DNA of 64,000 nt, taken from assembly GCA_907164885.2 (NCBI GenBank), contig OU015492.1, positions 189,633,838-189,697,837 of the forward strand. Direction: 5' to 3'. Both the position numbers and the translations under genes were made by a program. Shown here piece by piece: positions 12,101 through 25,300 of the stretch (the first letter of the stretch is position 1; every line of letters starts with the position of its first letter). This DNA comes from Dolomedes plantarius. Taxonomy: Eukaryota; Arthropoda; Arachnida; Araneae; Dolomedidae. Under the pieces are notes generated by a model. The model had not been told where the DNA came from and did no database searches. It was given only the letters and a program-made list of their open reading frames with translations.

Positions 12101-13226
12101 ACGATTCGAGTAAATATTAAAGACAAACATGTGCATGAACACGCTTAAATGTTTTATCAAACTAAAAGAGTTCATGACTTTCCTTACAGATTATGCCCCC
12201 TATAAAGACACCTTTAAATAGAGAAAATCTGGTATAGTTGGATTAAAACGCTCATCAATTTCACTGGTGTACGAAATTATAAAATGAATCCTATTGCAAG
12301 GTACAGAAAAGCTCAGGCTATATGAAAATAACATTTTGACTGGATTATCAGAATTTATGTAGCTGTAAATAGAAAACACATTTCCTCCATGGTTTAATAT
12401 TGAAGTGAGCAAATCCAATAGGGTTAATACACAGCATTTTTAAGTGTTTGCAGATACTCGTTCTTATCATTTTTATTTAACAAACTTCATTTTAAGTGAA
12501 AAATGTGCCTCATTGCATGGGAGAGAATTTTGACAAGAATCATCGATGCCTGACAAATAAATCATGTTTCTCAATATTTTGTTGCGAGTTATTGGGCTGA
12601 TCTGATAGAGGAAAATAAACTACTCTTTTGTAACAACGGGGGATAAAACCTAGGTTGAGGACTAAATTTAATCTTGCACACACAATTATTATAAATATGC
12701 AAATTTAGTACAATAGGGATATTCCCTGGTCTTACTTTATTGTGAATCAATATGTATTGTTTTTTGTAGCTACAGAACAGTGTTTACGAATATTTCGTAT
12801 GTTGCAAGACAACTACCCAGAAGAAATGAAGGCAATATGTGTAATTAATGGTGAGTTCAGTAATTATAATAACTTTATTATCAAAAATATAGTCTATGTT
12901 TATTGTCACTAATTTCAATTGAAGCCTTTAGCTATTCCAGTATCTTTGAAATTATATGACCTTTGGATAAAAATGACCACCTTAAAAAGAAGTTAAAAGG
13001 AATTTCGACTTCCAAACCACGAAATGGGTTTCTTCTCCATGAACATTTCCTGAAGTAGCAGACACTTGATAAGGGTTCGTCCGTCAAAACAATGGAGAGG
13101 AAGAATGCGTATTCTATTGCCCAGGCAAACGGGACATCTTATAATGAAAAAAGAAAAAAATTAATATCACTTGAATGGACTGAAAAAAAGAATCAAAATG
13201 GAACAATTATAATGAATTTGGAGATG

Positions 13227-13301
<75 letters not shown>

Positions 13302-16300
13302 CAAATAATTTGGAACACTAAAAAAAGAGGAATATCAAAAGATACGCATTTATAGGCAATTAGTGTATTCCAATCAACCAGTAAATATAAAACAGACAGG
13401 TTATTGATTGAAACTCAGGAATTAATTTACATAGGAAAGTTTTTCGTATGAAATTTAGTTCAGGTACGGTTTGGATTGGCAGGTCTATATTTGCTACACG
13501 AGGGTTAATTAGCCCGGGACTACTACTTTAAGCCGATTCCGAGGGGTTGTAAACGTCCACAGTGGGACTCGAACCCACATACACTTGAGCTTATTCCCAA
13601 CGCGTTAGCCATTCGGCCATCATCTAGTTAATTCAAGCGCTGAGTCTGCTGGTACGTAATAATGGATCCATAGAATTTGAATTTGTGCCTAAACATCCAA
13701 GAGTGTAATGGAATTATATATTATTTTGAAATTATATATTATATATATACAAATATTTCTTCATTTTTAACAAACCATGAATGCATGGTTTGACTCTTGT
13801 TTTTACTTTCGTAATCGAAATTTAAATCGCTGCAAACTATGTAATAAACACATTAATTAAGAAATTGATATTGGAATCTTTAAACGAGAGGAAAACGAAT
13901 TTTTTGAAAAATTGATGCAGGAAATTTTTTCGATTTGAAATATGGGAACCGAAAAATGAAAGAACTACTCAAATATCAGACACTTAACTGGGATATATTA
14001 AGGGATTAAAAAATACACGACAGTGGGAATGAAGTGAATACGATTTCAATAACTCGGTTTATGACAGGTTAGGTATAAAATAATTAGAGCCTCTACGAAG
14101 GCTAGAGATTTCCAAAAGTTCAAAAGAAAGGCCTCAAAAGAAAGGACGTACAGTATAAATTTCAGATTAACGTAAGTGTAGATGACAGTAATTTTTACTC
14201 GAGGCCTTCTACCAATAATTATAATATGTGAGTTAATGAAACATATTTATATACTATAACTCAACAATATTTTTAAGCGTAATGGAAAATAATTTGGAAA
14301 TATAGAATATAATGGGTCTTGAAGAACGTGTTCGAATGTGAAAAAAATAAATGTGTTAAAAATAACACGTTTACTTGGCTATATATATATATATATATAT
14401 ATATTACTCCTCATAATGTCAATTTATAACATTTGATGATTTCGTAAATGTTTTAGCACCTGGTTACTACGTTTTTATATATTCGATTATGAAAACTCTG
14501 ATGTCAAACGCAATGATTCGGAAATTCATCGTTTTCGGCAAGAGTAAGTAAAGAATTATCATGTCATCTAAACTATCTTTAAACAAAATATGAATAATCA
14601 AAATATTTTGCTGTTTGAAACTGATAATTTAAGAATAATTTCGTGTCTTGTCTCAAAAGATACTGGAAAAATTATTTGTTTTACTTATTGGATATTTGTC
14701 TTGTTGAATTTTTGTTGTTGTTTCCAATACCGTTAGAGTAGGAAAGCCTACACCAAGTTCAAAGGACCTAGGTCCTCAAACCAAGTTCCTTGGCAAAGGA
14801 TAGTAATTAGCTTCCCTTTGAGGAGAGGTACCACTAAGGCTGAAGTCTGACTTGACCTCGAAGAACTTCGGTCCCATAATTTATAATCGAGTCAAGTGAC
14901 GAGACCGGAACACTTCACCTCGCACCTCCAGAGGTAAATTTGAGAACTTGGAGAACATTTTAGCCACGACCTATTTTACGTGCCACGGCAACCATTACTG
15001 AACATGGAGGTGGATTGCACGACGAGCATCGAGCCAGGCACGTTCAGATCACTGGCTCGATGCCTTTGCCAACCGGGCCACTGCTCCCCTAAGGTCATTC
15101 AATTGTCACGACATTAACAGTTAGTTTTATTTTTCAGTATTTTAAATCTGTTGAATTGAGTACCTTATGTTATATAGATACATTAAAAAATGTCCTTGAA
15201 ATTCTTTAAATATACTCTCAGAAGATATGAGATAAGTTGTCTTCAGTCATTCTTATCATGATAAAACTTTTTCTTAACCTTTGGACTTGGCGAAAAATTA
15301 TTCCATTATATGTTTTTTACCTGAAGATAAATTCTTCAAAATCTCAGACGTATAACTTTAGATCTTTCATTCTTATTTTTACCAATATTTGAGTAAAATA
15401 ATGTTTCTCTAAGAAAAATCATGTAGTTATCTTTAAAAAGCAATTAAACTGATACTATAGTGACTGAGACAGGAATTAAAGATATGTATGACTAAGATAA
15501 AACCAATTACTGCACGAATGTGATTGTGTGGGAATCATCTAATGATTTTAGCAGATATAGATAAATTTTATTCTCTTTATGGATCATAGTCAATACAGAG
15601 TAACATAGCCGGTAAACAGAGTAAAAAATGAGACTAATAAGTTTGGGAAGAGAATTTAGATGATTTTTGTTGTTGATAAAAGTCTAAAAACCGCTATCAT
15701 TAACTTAAACTCATAAAAACACACATAAAAAGGGCCAATATTCAATGGCTAAACGAATCCTTTTCAATATTTTCCTATGTTTACTGCAAAGAATCAGATA
15801 TATAACCATCACAAATGAAAACTCTAGTGCAGTGAGATTCTGGAGGGTGGATCTATAAACGAACAGTTATCCCAGTAATGATCATATTGGTTGAATTTTG
15901 TGTTCTCAGTTGAGATATTTAAGGGTCCGGGATAGAAAATATCGAATGCCGGGGTAGCCATAAAGGGCATTCGTCAATCTTTAGATTCTAAACAACTTCT
16001 CGTGTTCTTCTTTTCTTTAGCCTGGAAGATATCCATATATATTTCAACTTTCATAATCCAGTATCGTCATAAATACTTTTGTTTTCCTTTGGACATAATA
16101 AGTTTCAGAAGTTCTGAAGATATAGTTGCATTTGTTTGTTATTATAGCTGTTAGCGTTTTCATTAAAGTTACAGTAAAGTCTAATGAATTTGTCATGTAA
16201 TCAATCACCTCGTGATCGCCGCCAACATGGTATACTTGTTACCTTCGAGGTCTTCCACGCGGTGGGCTTGGCTGAAATCCCGAATAAGACTTGGTCGTTA

Positions 16301-19300
16301 CTGTACCTTCATAGGGAGTAATGTTGGTTCACTTAAACGGTGCTCCCATAATAGAGTAGCCAGCAAGACTGCGGTGGATAACAAAAAGCAAATGTCTTCC
16401 GACAAAGTGCCTCCGCATTAGAAAAAAAAAATCATCCGGTGATTAGAAGGGCGGATAAATAGCGAAACAAATTTCAACACAGCAATATTACTGTAAATGT
16501 AAACATTAAAAAAACTGTAAATAATAAATCTGGTTTTATAGATAGCTGCAAAACATACCAAACCCATCCTATTTCTAGCACCATTTTTAAGGTTACTAAC
16601 CAGAGTCATTATTTTAAATGTAGTGTGGCAGAAACTATATCTATTATAAAATGCAATTAAAATTATCAATTTTTCTAAGAATTTCATTAACTCCATAATG
16701 TTACCAAACAGTGCATATAATGGTGTCTGGTTATTAAGCAAAAAGTACATGTTCATTTCTTGGAATATAGGAAAAGGGTCATGAAAAATTCCTGGCTTTT
16801 TTTAGAGCTCAAAGTGGTACGACTACCCTTTATGAGACCTCAAAACCCATACCCGCTAGTACTTTGTGTTATTACCCTCAGCCCCAAACTCTGACAACTG
16901 ACTCCCAATTAGCTACCTCTATGTCATCTGAATAGCTCTAGAAAGTTTGGGATTGGTTTTAATTGCCTCCTGTTCAACGTGTTAATCAGTTGCACCAACG
17001 AATCGTTTTTTAAAAATTCTCAAAATAAGTAATTTTACTTTTTTTCCTTGTTTTTCTTGTAAAAACTTAATCAGAGAAATCATTGTAAAAGAACGTGAAA
17101 CGCCTTATATTTACAAGCATCTGGAATTTTAAGTCTCGTTTTTAGAAACTTGCCCATTATGAGCCTTCTACATACAAATTAAGTTTACTTTCGGTTTCAT
17201 TGGGCTCGGTCGCGCAACGGTAACACGTCTGAGTCGAGATCAGAAGGTTTCGCGTCAAAATCACGTCCCGGTCAAAATGCTGTTTCTTTGGGGGCACGGT
17301 AGCCCCGTTGGCAAAGACGTCGAGCCAGTGATCGCAGGGTTGCGAATTCGATGCCGGGCCCTGACAAAATCTACCACCGTGTTCACTAATGTTAGCTGGG
17401 GCACGTTAAATCTGTCGTGTCTGGAATATCCTTTAATTTCTCAAATTTACCTCTGGAGGTGCGGGACCAAGTGTTCCGGTCTCGCCACTTGAATCGGTTC
17501 TATATTACGGGACCGGCTTGTAGGGGGTAATGCTGGCCACCTATATGGTGTCCCCTTAAATGAATAGCCAGCAGTCTTTCCCTTTACTGAGAACAAATGA
17601 CGTTATAGTGAATCCTCCCGGAATTTGTAATAAATAAATAAATAAACTTTGGATTTCAGCTTCAGTAACTCCATCGGTGTTGAATCAGAAACTTATTGAT
17701 CGTTGACGCCAAAAGAATAACTTAGAATATTCTTCGTTATTTAGGTTATAGCATAAAATCGGGAAGGTCCTTTAAGCTTTTTTAGTTATCAGTCCCCAAA
17801 CTACATTTAAAAAACGTTCTACTTTTTCTGTCCATCGCAGATGAACTAAGACTAGACACGTTTCCGGTTTCCCATCAATACTGCTGAGGAGATGATTCTC
17901 AAAAATAATTCATATAGTGACGTCTACCAGGAAATAACGGTTTATGTTCATTTCCTTCTATGTAATAGCAGCGGTCAATAATCAGAAGTCCATTGTTCCC
18001 CCCAACAAGTAATTTTGGGTTACGTTAAAGGCGAAAATATACGGAAAAATGATTACAGTGTTTGTCATATGTTATTTTTGTTGATTATTTTGTTTAAATT
18101 ATCAGTATTGGTTGGATAATCCGATACAATCTAAATTTGGAAATTTACTATTACAAGGAAGAGAAGCACCATTGTTCTCCATTGTATCTTCATCTAAATA
18201 ACCAGGCTTTACAGGAGTACATTACCCTAATTTACTTATGACTGATATCTGATATTTTACGTGACCTATTTGATAAAGTCTTCAACATAATAACATCCAT
18301 GTTATGCGCAATGCTATCGGATAAAAAAATTCATATAATTACTAATGGAATAATTTTTAATCAATATTTGGCGTTTCTATGTTTTCTAATAGTTTTTAAA
18401 AAATTGCTTGGAGACAGGTCCTTAAAATTTCAATAAATGACACTTGAAGAACAATGTAAAATGTGAAAAGGACTTAAGGGCGCAGCAGACATTCAAAATG
18501 CGCAGCTATACATATGCGCATAAAGTTGAGTATTATTTGAGTATGTGCGTAGCTATGGAAAAATCACGTATCTCCATATGTATTCTTAATGAGCAAATTT
18601 CATGTGTTCAATCAAATTTTGATTATTTTATTTATATATTTAAACATTTTTATAGATGTATGAATGCATTGTCCCCCTTTTGAAAGTTTCTTGAACTTTA
18701 TATGTTGAAATGTTCCCTACAATTTTTAATAATCAAATTTGCTTCAAATTGATTATTTTTATTAAAAAAGTATATTGTTAAATAAATTTTAGCTAATATA
18801 ATTGTGACACAAATATAATTTGATTAAAATATTACTCGTATTGATGAATTTTAGTTTTTTAATAGAAATATGCAATTTTAAACGAAACAAGAACATTTAT
18901 CCTCATAAATAAAGTGAATATTTATAGTAAATGCTGGAGATAGGTTCTAGGATATAGAGATAATCTTATTCACATAAATTTATCCTACATGGTAATTCAT
19001 AAGTTTTCGTTTGAAAGAAAGAAATATTCATTGAATATTCAAAATTAAGTTCATTTTATGATATTTTATATATTAAAATTAGAAAAACGGGAAGAAAATT
19101 CCATATTTTATCACATGGCATTTTGACTATAGTTATTTGATCACCTAATTAGTAATATAGCAACAATATTTTATAATGATCAGCAGAATGCTTAAAAATT
19201 TGCTTTGAGTGTTTCTTGAGTTTGAATAATTCTCATTCCTTTAAAAATCCTTAAAAATTTCTTTAATTTAAACTAAAATAAAGGAGAAAACCAAGCAACA

Positions 19301-22300
19301 AAATATACTTTATACCATGCGCTATAAAGTATATTTCGTATTAAGTATAAAGTATATTCACCTTTTGGCTGGCCTGGGCCGCATTGGAAAAGAGGAATTG
19401 TGTTGAGCTGCATATAAAATATGTAATATACTTAATGTTTCCAAGTAATGAAATTTCATTTAGTTTTTTAAATGCTATAGTATGACATTAAAAAACAGAA
19501 GGTAGCATAAACATAAAATTAATGAGCCATTCGACCTTCTTTTTGTGAAAATTATTCATCAATGTAAGGTTCCAAGTAAGTATTGCGATTTTTTTTTTAT
19601 TTTAAAGATGCTCATCAGATAATTTTCATCTAATCTTACTTTTCACGCGTTTCATCCTTTAAAACAGTTGATCGAAAATGTACGTAATGATAAACTGCGA
19701 CAACATGAATAAGGCGAGATTGTAAAACGAGAATTATTTTCTTCTTAGAAGATAGTTCTTATAAAGTTAGGGATATTGTGGGGCCGCATTACTAGCTGTG
19801 AAGGGCCGCATGCAGCGGCCGCGTGTTTGACAAGCTTAAGGGTAAGTTGCATTTATTCGAAAAAGTGATCTATCTGATACCAACTACGTATTATTATTTT
19901 TCATATCATTATTAAACAAGCTGAAAATCTTAAAGGGGAAATCTCATAATATGCTTTAATAGATAAAAAGTTTTATGATTATTAATTTAAAATTTTTTTT
20001 TCGAATGCGGCAGTCACTTGTGTTAAACACATTTGCCCAGCCACACCACGAAATAATCTTGGATACTTTATTATGGGAACATCATATAGGTGAACCAACA
20101 TTTCTCCTTATGAGGTGATATCACGTGACTGCCAAATCCATTAGTCGGTTTTCGAAAACAATCCCACTTCGTGGATGTTGAAGACGCTAACCTCTATACG
20201 ATGTGGGCAATAATAAGTCAAAAGTTGCTTTTAATGGGCATAAATCGAGCGGATTTGTAAATTAGTTTTAAAAATGAAAATTAATCTTACTCTTTGAGTA
20301 TACAGTATTTATGTTTCTTGCCCTCTCACATAAAATAATCGAAATAATATTAGTAATAATAACAGAAATTCCTATTTAATAAATTGCGGAGAATTAGATA
20401 ATTTTTCGAAAAAAAATCGCAATATTACTATTAGTTTGCAAAAAAATGGCTCATTCCCAGTACACGGTATACGGCCAAAACATTAAAAGGCAGCCGCTTT
20501 AATGTTTTTGTGGAATTTTTTAGATTTTTGCCAAAGTGACGATAAAACGAGAAATGCGAGTTGTGTTTGTTAAATGATTTTTAGTCAGCCATATATTGCT
20601 CCCGATTTTAATAACTAGCAGCAAGTCAGAGCTTGTGATTTATTGGTAGACGAGTTTAATCCGGATTTTTATATCGCGCTTGTTTAAAAAAAATTAATCC
20701 GATGAATGTTCTTTCGGGGATTTTCAGTTCCATCGCTCGGACGTAATTTTCGTTTCTAAGTATGGCTTCTGAAATGTTTGAATGGGACAAGGAAATTGGA
20801 TTTTTTTTTCGGGATTCGCAAAACTCGGGTAAGAGAAGTGTGATGGAATAATGTATGTAGGGTTGCTTTCTAATGCATATACTATCATTGCCGAAAATGT
20901 AATTTACCGATGAATTTAACCAAGAGAAAAAGTATAAGTGATTTTCTTGGGTTTTCTTGGGTGTATCGAGTTTGAAACATCATGTTAAAAGATCGATTAG
21001 AAATGGTTGCTAGTTCAAAGAGAGTGAGTTACATTTAATTACGGTTTTATAGAGGAATCGGAGAGATAAAAAAAACACTATAACTGATAGAATTAACTTT
21101 GGTGTGCGTGTGTGTGTGTGGGGGGGGGTGTTCATAGTGTAGTGCGCGAAAATGTTATGCTTGTTGGGCCCAAACATTTTTCAGAAAATCAAATGAGTAT
21201 TATTTTTTGTTTATTCTGAGAGTCTGTGATAAACTTTCCGGTATATTTTCTATTATGTACAGATGGCTGGAAAGAAAAACTTCTAGGAGATATCGATGCG
21301 GAAGTATTACCAGCATTCCTTGGAGGAAATCGAACTGATCCTGACGGAAATCCTCTATGTAAAACTTCTGTAAGCCATAGCCTGGGTTACAAAGAATTTA
21401 TATGATCCAGTGAAACCTCGATATATCGAACCTCAAGGGGAACGAGAAAACTTCGAATTATCGATACACTGAAATTCGATTTAATAATAATATGGGAGTG
21501 TTAGACAGGTTAAATATTTATAGAAAATCTTCGATTTATCAAGGGATTCGTTTATATCGAGGTTCAATATATCAAAGTTCCACTGTATTAACCATGGTAT
21601 ATAGATCAAATTTTTCTTGCATTAGGACGGAATTCTTAAATACGACACTTAAAAGTTTAAATTGTATGGTTTTTCTTTATATTTAATTGTTATTGAGTTT
21701 TCCATAAAACTTGTTGACCACGTGTCTTGGCAATAATTTGCTGCAAGCCCCAGTCTGTTTGGCTCTTTTGAGGTAAAACACGACAGTAAGGCCTAAAAAA
21801 TTAACCTAGAGTTGAGCTTGGATTAAAACAGTTTATTTCCCATTAAATATGACAAACTATTCGTGAAGATGAATTCACATAGTTTTACGAAGATGGATTA
21901 GAATACACTTCATCCAAAATAGAAAAGGAAATTCTTTATGTGTATTCTGTCGGAATTGATATTATCATTAAATTTATTATAATACATGCAAGTTAACTAT
22001 TATAAAAGTATAGAATAGTGAAAAGTGATTACTTGTACTTTAATTTACATACCAGAACGGATATCAGAATCAAGCCTATTTGATTTTAGATATGGAAATT
22101 AAATAACGACGCATATTTTACAATGATATCTATATAAGTAATTTTCTTTTAAACATTATTCAGTATCATGCATTTTTCAAGACGATTTGCTCAAATTATA
22201 CGTTGATACTGAATGGTATAGCATTTAACCTTAACATATGCTGCTATATGATACGTTGTGTATACGATATAGTCATGGTGTTACATGTAACTATTCTGTT

Positions 22301-25300
22301 GGTGGGCACAATGCATGTTTGTATATTAATTAGGTATAATTCATATAAACCATATATTTACACACAGAATAGTTTGTAAAATACCTTTTAGGTTATAATT
22401 TAGTTATGAAACAAAAGGAAACGCTTTGTTCATTACATTTCTGTTCGAAATTGAATTTGCTATTCAGAAAAATAATTTTTCCTTATTTGCTAAGTTGGAG
22501 AGTATTCCTAATTGCTTACTTAAAAATGCATGAGGTATATATAGTTATTAATATCTGCCCGAGATATGCAATAATAAGCATAGATATTATAAAATAAAAT
22601 TTAAAGATTCCCCAAGCCTTTAACGGAACGGTGGAAGTTAAATTTTATTGCTTTCCCTTTTTATCATAGAGATGTGAAATTTTGTACATAAATACATCTC
22701 ACCATAATTATATATAATACCTTAAAAGAAATTTCCAATCTTATTATAATATTAAGATTTTTTTAAATTTAATATTAATAAACAAAATTTTTAAATGCTC
22801 CTTGCGACTTAATTTTTTCAGATATTACCTCGATTTTGCATTTTAATCACTTAAAACAATATTATACACAAATCTGGATATCAATTATTTAATCCCTTTA
22901 ACAGTTAATTTTTTATGGTTATTTATCTGAATTTCATCCAGATTTTCATCAAAATTTCGCTATTTAATAAATTATAAATCACATTTAATTACCTCATTGA
23001 AGTCGAAATGTAAAATGCATACCCAGTTTCTGTGTAAATAGTATCGGGATTCATCGTCATCAATTTCATGAAATTTGAAGAAAAATTAATCCATAAGAAT
23101 CGCATGTAGCACTTAATAAATCTAAAAACCTTCAAAAACCTCTTTTCACAAAAACAGATTTAAAGTCTATTACTACACTTCCCTATTTAAACGATTGGAT
23201 ACTGTTCTAGTTACAGTTAACGTACGCGATTACAAAATTAACAAAATACTAATTCTAAAATACAAATTCTTGAAATTAAAAAAAAAAACTTAATTATAAA
23301 GGTCGACATATATTTTTAAAAAAATTTTTGTGATATTAAAGGACCAAAAATTGTTTGTGTACAAAATTCAAACGCTTATAACTTTGCAAAAATCATCGCA
23401 CCTGCAAGCTGTTTTTCGCAAACGGTTCAGGACAAACTGGAGAATAATAATACAAACAAAATAAGTTTCGATTTTGGGGTCGATTTTTAGTGAAATAAAG
23501 GTCCTTTGTCCCCTTAATGCTACTTGCCAAAGTAGTGGTTGTACCGCTCAGACTAAGGTTAATTCACTGATACATCTTTTTCTTTAATAATCAAAATTGA
23601 CTTTAACATAAATTTAAGACGGAGAAACCACCATCCTCTATTAGAGTCTGAGCTGTTATTGCCACTAGAGATATATTAATTTCTTGAACTTTACACGTCT
23701 ATTCCGAGACGAATTACGAAAATCCCTCATTACAACGTTTACAAAAAACAATTAGCTCTAGGAAAAGAGGAAAGCAGTGGATTTTCAAAATTAAGACTTT
23801 ACTTATTTCTTAAATAATGAAAAATATCCTCTTTTTTATATTACAACTTTATTATATATTTGTATGTAAATTGTATAATTTTTTGAGAAACCCTCTTATT
23901 ATAATGCACCCCTTCTGATCTTATTATAAATCTCCTTCTTTATATTCAAATTAAAGTAACATATACTGGAAAATCATTTTTTTAAATCATGCTTAATGCT
24001 TAAAAATTGGTTTGCTAAATTTTGACATTATTTGTATATTCAAAAGGTATACCACTTCGGCAAAATAGATTCCTGCTATTACTTATTGAAAGAAGACAGA
24101 TGCTTCAAAGACACGTCTAGAGTAACAAAGGTAGTAGTGCCAACGTCTGGTAAGAAAGAAGTTCCCGTTGATGTGATGATAGAAGGATCACTGATTCAGT
24201 GGGAATACTTAATCCAAAACAATGATATTGGATTTGGACTGTTTTATGAAGGATCAGAAGAATTAATCGAACTTCTACCAATGCAAAGATATGACACTTC
24301 AGATGGAGTAGAGAGAGGTTCCTATAGGGCAAAAACAGCTGGAAAATGTGAGTATGATATATTTTAGAAGCAGAAACACTCTCTTTTATAGAGGATAATT
24401 TTTATGTCGAATAGAAATTTTAATTTAAAGCACGTAGTGCAAAAAGCTTGATTATTTTCAGCAATGTCAATTTTAAAGAGCGTTATTTTGTACACTTATG
24501 GGATTAAGAATCTGGTGAAAATTACATATATCGATACTTAAGCGTGATAGCAATTTCAAAACTCCATGTAGACTCCAACTAATTTAAAAAGACGGATTTT
24601 CTCACTACCAACCTTGCTATGTATAAGCGTTAAACCTTAAGCTACAAAGAATGTTCCACTATCATCACTTATTTATGAACTATATTACGACAAAAAATCT
24701 TTTCATACTTTATCGACAGCTATTGTTTAAAGTAACAATTATTACGTGTTTTACATCTCTATTTCTGTTACTTTCTACAGTTGGTTCTATTTTGGGATAT
24801 TATAATTCTCCTGCATTATCCCAAAATTTCGCTTTTCGGCTTAAACTAGCTTTAGATGTGTGTGAATTTAATTTTATATTCAACCATATGATTCTTGTGA
24901 TTATTTTTTTGTCTTAGAAATCTATAATAATCAAAATATTTCCGTTCTTTTCCAAAGCCGAAAAAATTAACAACAAAAGGAATGCATGATTTTTTAACTA
25001 TGAAAAAAAAATTAATAAAAGAAGAAATTTTCAAAATTTATTATGGAGTGTATTTTGTCGTAAAATTGCATGCGTTTTTAAACGTAAATATTCTGAAAAC
25101 AGCATGAAAGAAATTGAAACTTGCCGTGACAAATAGAATTTCCAAAATTTCAAATATCATATAAGTATGCTTCGCATTCCATTTATATTCGTTAACCTAA
25201 AACCGATCCTTAATTATATTCTTTACAGATTGAAAGTACGGCAAAACTTTTTTTTCTAATTTTAATTTCCAAATGGGCAAAAGTTACTTTATCAAACGGT

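Larger units (their letters stand above)
6358..14972 (+). repeat. Segmental duplication, copy A
   Basis: Exons, introns and old repeats here align in the same order and strand to 51392-64000. Roughly 85-92% identity where I compared by eye. The left edge falls just after the TIR of a Tc1 (5121-6348). Copy B differs by inserted transposons (54243-55758, 55857-57159, 62086-63347). The stretch 13905-14380 is absent or replaced in B. Confidence 0.93.

Noticed and set aside
18444..18683. 79-aa ORF within the long gene A intron
   Set aside because: No family resemblance, no splice context, and AT-rich composition like the surrounding intron.
24117..24332. Minus-strand 71-aa ORF
   Set aside because: Shadow of the GOLD exon on the opposite strand.
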